Source of the DNA: an uncultured Alphaproteobacteria bacterium
Lineage (GTDB): Bacteria; Pseudomonadota; Alphaproteobacteria; UBA828
Direction: 5' to 3'
Length of the DNA stretch: 41,323 nt
Assembly (NCBI GenBank): GCA_913053235.1
Contig: CAJXFT010000010.1
Span: 1-41,323 of the forward strand
The position numbers and the translations under genes were made by a program. Of this stretch, positions 40,820-41,323 are shown piece after piece. The notes beneath the pieces were generated by a model. It saw nothing but the letters and a program-made list of their open reading frames with translations, was not told where the DNA came from and did not search any database. Position 1 is the stretch's first letter; each line of letters starts with the position of its first letter.

Positions 40820-41323
40820 ATGTCTGTGGCGCACACGTCGAAAGAACAAAACAAGGAAACCAGCATCAGCTTGGGCGTTCGCCGACGCTTCGAGTTCATG
40901 GAGTTCCGCCTCTTTTGGGAGGAACGGCTGAACCGAAGAGACCTGATGGAGTTTTTCGAGATATCGGTGCCGCAGGCCTCGATGGACCTCACGCGCTATC
41001 AGGAACTGGCGCCGGGCAATATCGTCTATGACAAGAAGGCCAAATGCTATGTGGTGACGCCGGAGTTCAGACCTTTATTCCTGAAACCGGACTCCAGCCG
41101 CTACCTGGCGCAGCTAAGGTCGATATCGGTCGGAATATTGGCGGAACAGGAGAGCTGGATACCCAACCTGCCGAGCTACGACGTTCTTCCCCTGCCCCGG
41201 CGCGATATCGATCCCAAGAGACTACAGGCTGTCCTGAGGGCCATTCGTGATAAAAAGGCGCTCAAGATCAAATACCAGTCTCTTTCACGACCGGAACCCA
41301 TGCTGCGCTGGATCACGCCTCAT
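40820..41323 (+). CDS. WYL-domain transcriptional regulator, BrxR/CapW-like (3' truncated by window edge)
   Basis: The frame is open from ATG 40820 (AGGG about 7 bases upstream) to the window end, giving 168 residues. Residues about 20-75 form a winged helix: RRRFEFMEFRLFWEERLNRRDLMEFFEIS, then VPQASMDLTRYQELAPGNIVYDK. A linker (PEFRPLFLKPDSSRYLAQLRSI) follows, then the start of the WYL domain (LQAVLRAIRDKKALKIKYQSLSRPEP-LRWITPH). This arrangement matches BrxR and CapW, repressors of BREX and CBASS phage-defence loci, in which the WYL domain senses a ligand. The genes it controls would lie to the right of the window or in the divergent pair. Confidence 0.85.
   Translation, partial: MSVAHTSKEQNKETSISLGVRRRFEFMEFRLFWEERLNRRDLMEFFEISVPQASMDLTRYQELAPGNIVYDKKAKCYVVTPEFRPLFLKPDSSRYLAQLRSISVGILAEQESWIPNLPSYDVLPLPRRDIDPKRLQAVLRAIRDKKALKIKYQSLSRPEPMLRWITPH

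Overview
The window is about 41.3 kb of GC-rich DNA (roughly 60-65% GC by eye, falling in the last 2.5 kb). Its gene families fit a heterotrophic alphaproteobacterium: a sarcosine/dimethylglycine dehydrogenase fused to a GcvT-like domain, CoxSML-type molybdenum hydroxylases, a Bmp-type nucleoside ABC transporter, an FnrN-like regulator, and many 4-nt ATGA/TTGA start-stop overlaps. This lineage call is an inference from family content; there is no rRNA or tRNA marker in the window. No tRNA, rRNA, CRISPR array or insertion sequence was seen.

Layout. (1) 1-3832, plus strand: the C-terminus of an electron-transfer flavoprotein alpha subunit, a flavin-linked N-methyl-amine dehydrogenase and a choline-kinase-like phosphotransferase, which look like one operon. 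(2) 3838-7509: a SARP/BTAD-type regulator reading left and, divergently, an isochorismatase-fold protein plus an NTF2-like protein. The gap between them carries four direct repeats of ATGACGGT type at 11-12 bp spacing, the classic form of a SARP operator. (3) 7541-10666: an epimerase and an SDR dehydrogenase (one operon), and an MFS carrier. (4) 10695-12124: an FNR-type oxygen sensor and, divergently, a small GNAT-like protein with a near-consensus FNR box in front of it. (5) 12166-17650: a second isochorismatase-fold hydrolase, divergent from a three-subunit molybdenum hydroxylase followed by a luciferase-like (LLM) flavin oxidoreductase. (6) 17672-22379: a complete Bmp-type ABC importer. (7) 22675-35695: an NTF2-like protein, a second LLM paralogue, an IclR regulator, a CoxG/isomerase/RbsD-FucU/ribokinase operon, and, converging on it, a five-gene operon hyuA-hyuB-coxM-coxS-coxL. 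(8) 35815-38673: a glycosyltransferase, an unknown small protein and an ST7-like TPR protein. (9) 38674-41323: lower-GC DNA with an inverted-repeat element, a small membrane protein, an ARPP-1-like protein, a DUF4258-like protein and, divergently, the start of a WYL-domain regulator of BrxR/CapW type. This looks like the edge of a mobile or defence island.

How the parts may work together. Palindromic motifs of the form TATCCG-N5-(C/T)GGATA lie upstream of the iclR gene, the hyu-cox operon and (more degenerate) the bmp transporter. Direct half-sites lie in the promoter of the coxG operon. I infer one IclR regulon covering uptake of a nucleoside-like compound, oxidation of its ring by a CoxSML-type enzyme, ATP-driven ring opening by HyuAB, and salvage of a sugar by the mutarotase and ribokinase. 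The isochorismatase-fold hydrolases and the sarcosine/dimethylglycine dehydrogenase would be suitable downstream steps for an N-methylated ring fragment, as in N-methylhydantoin to N-carbamoylsarcosine to sarcosine, but the substrate is not shown by the sequence.
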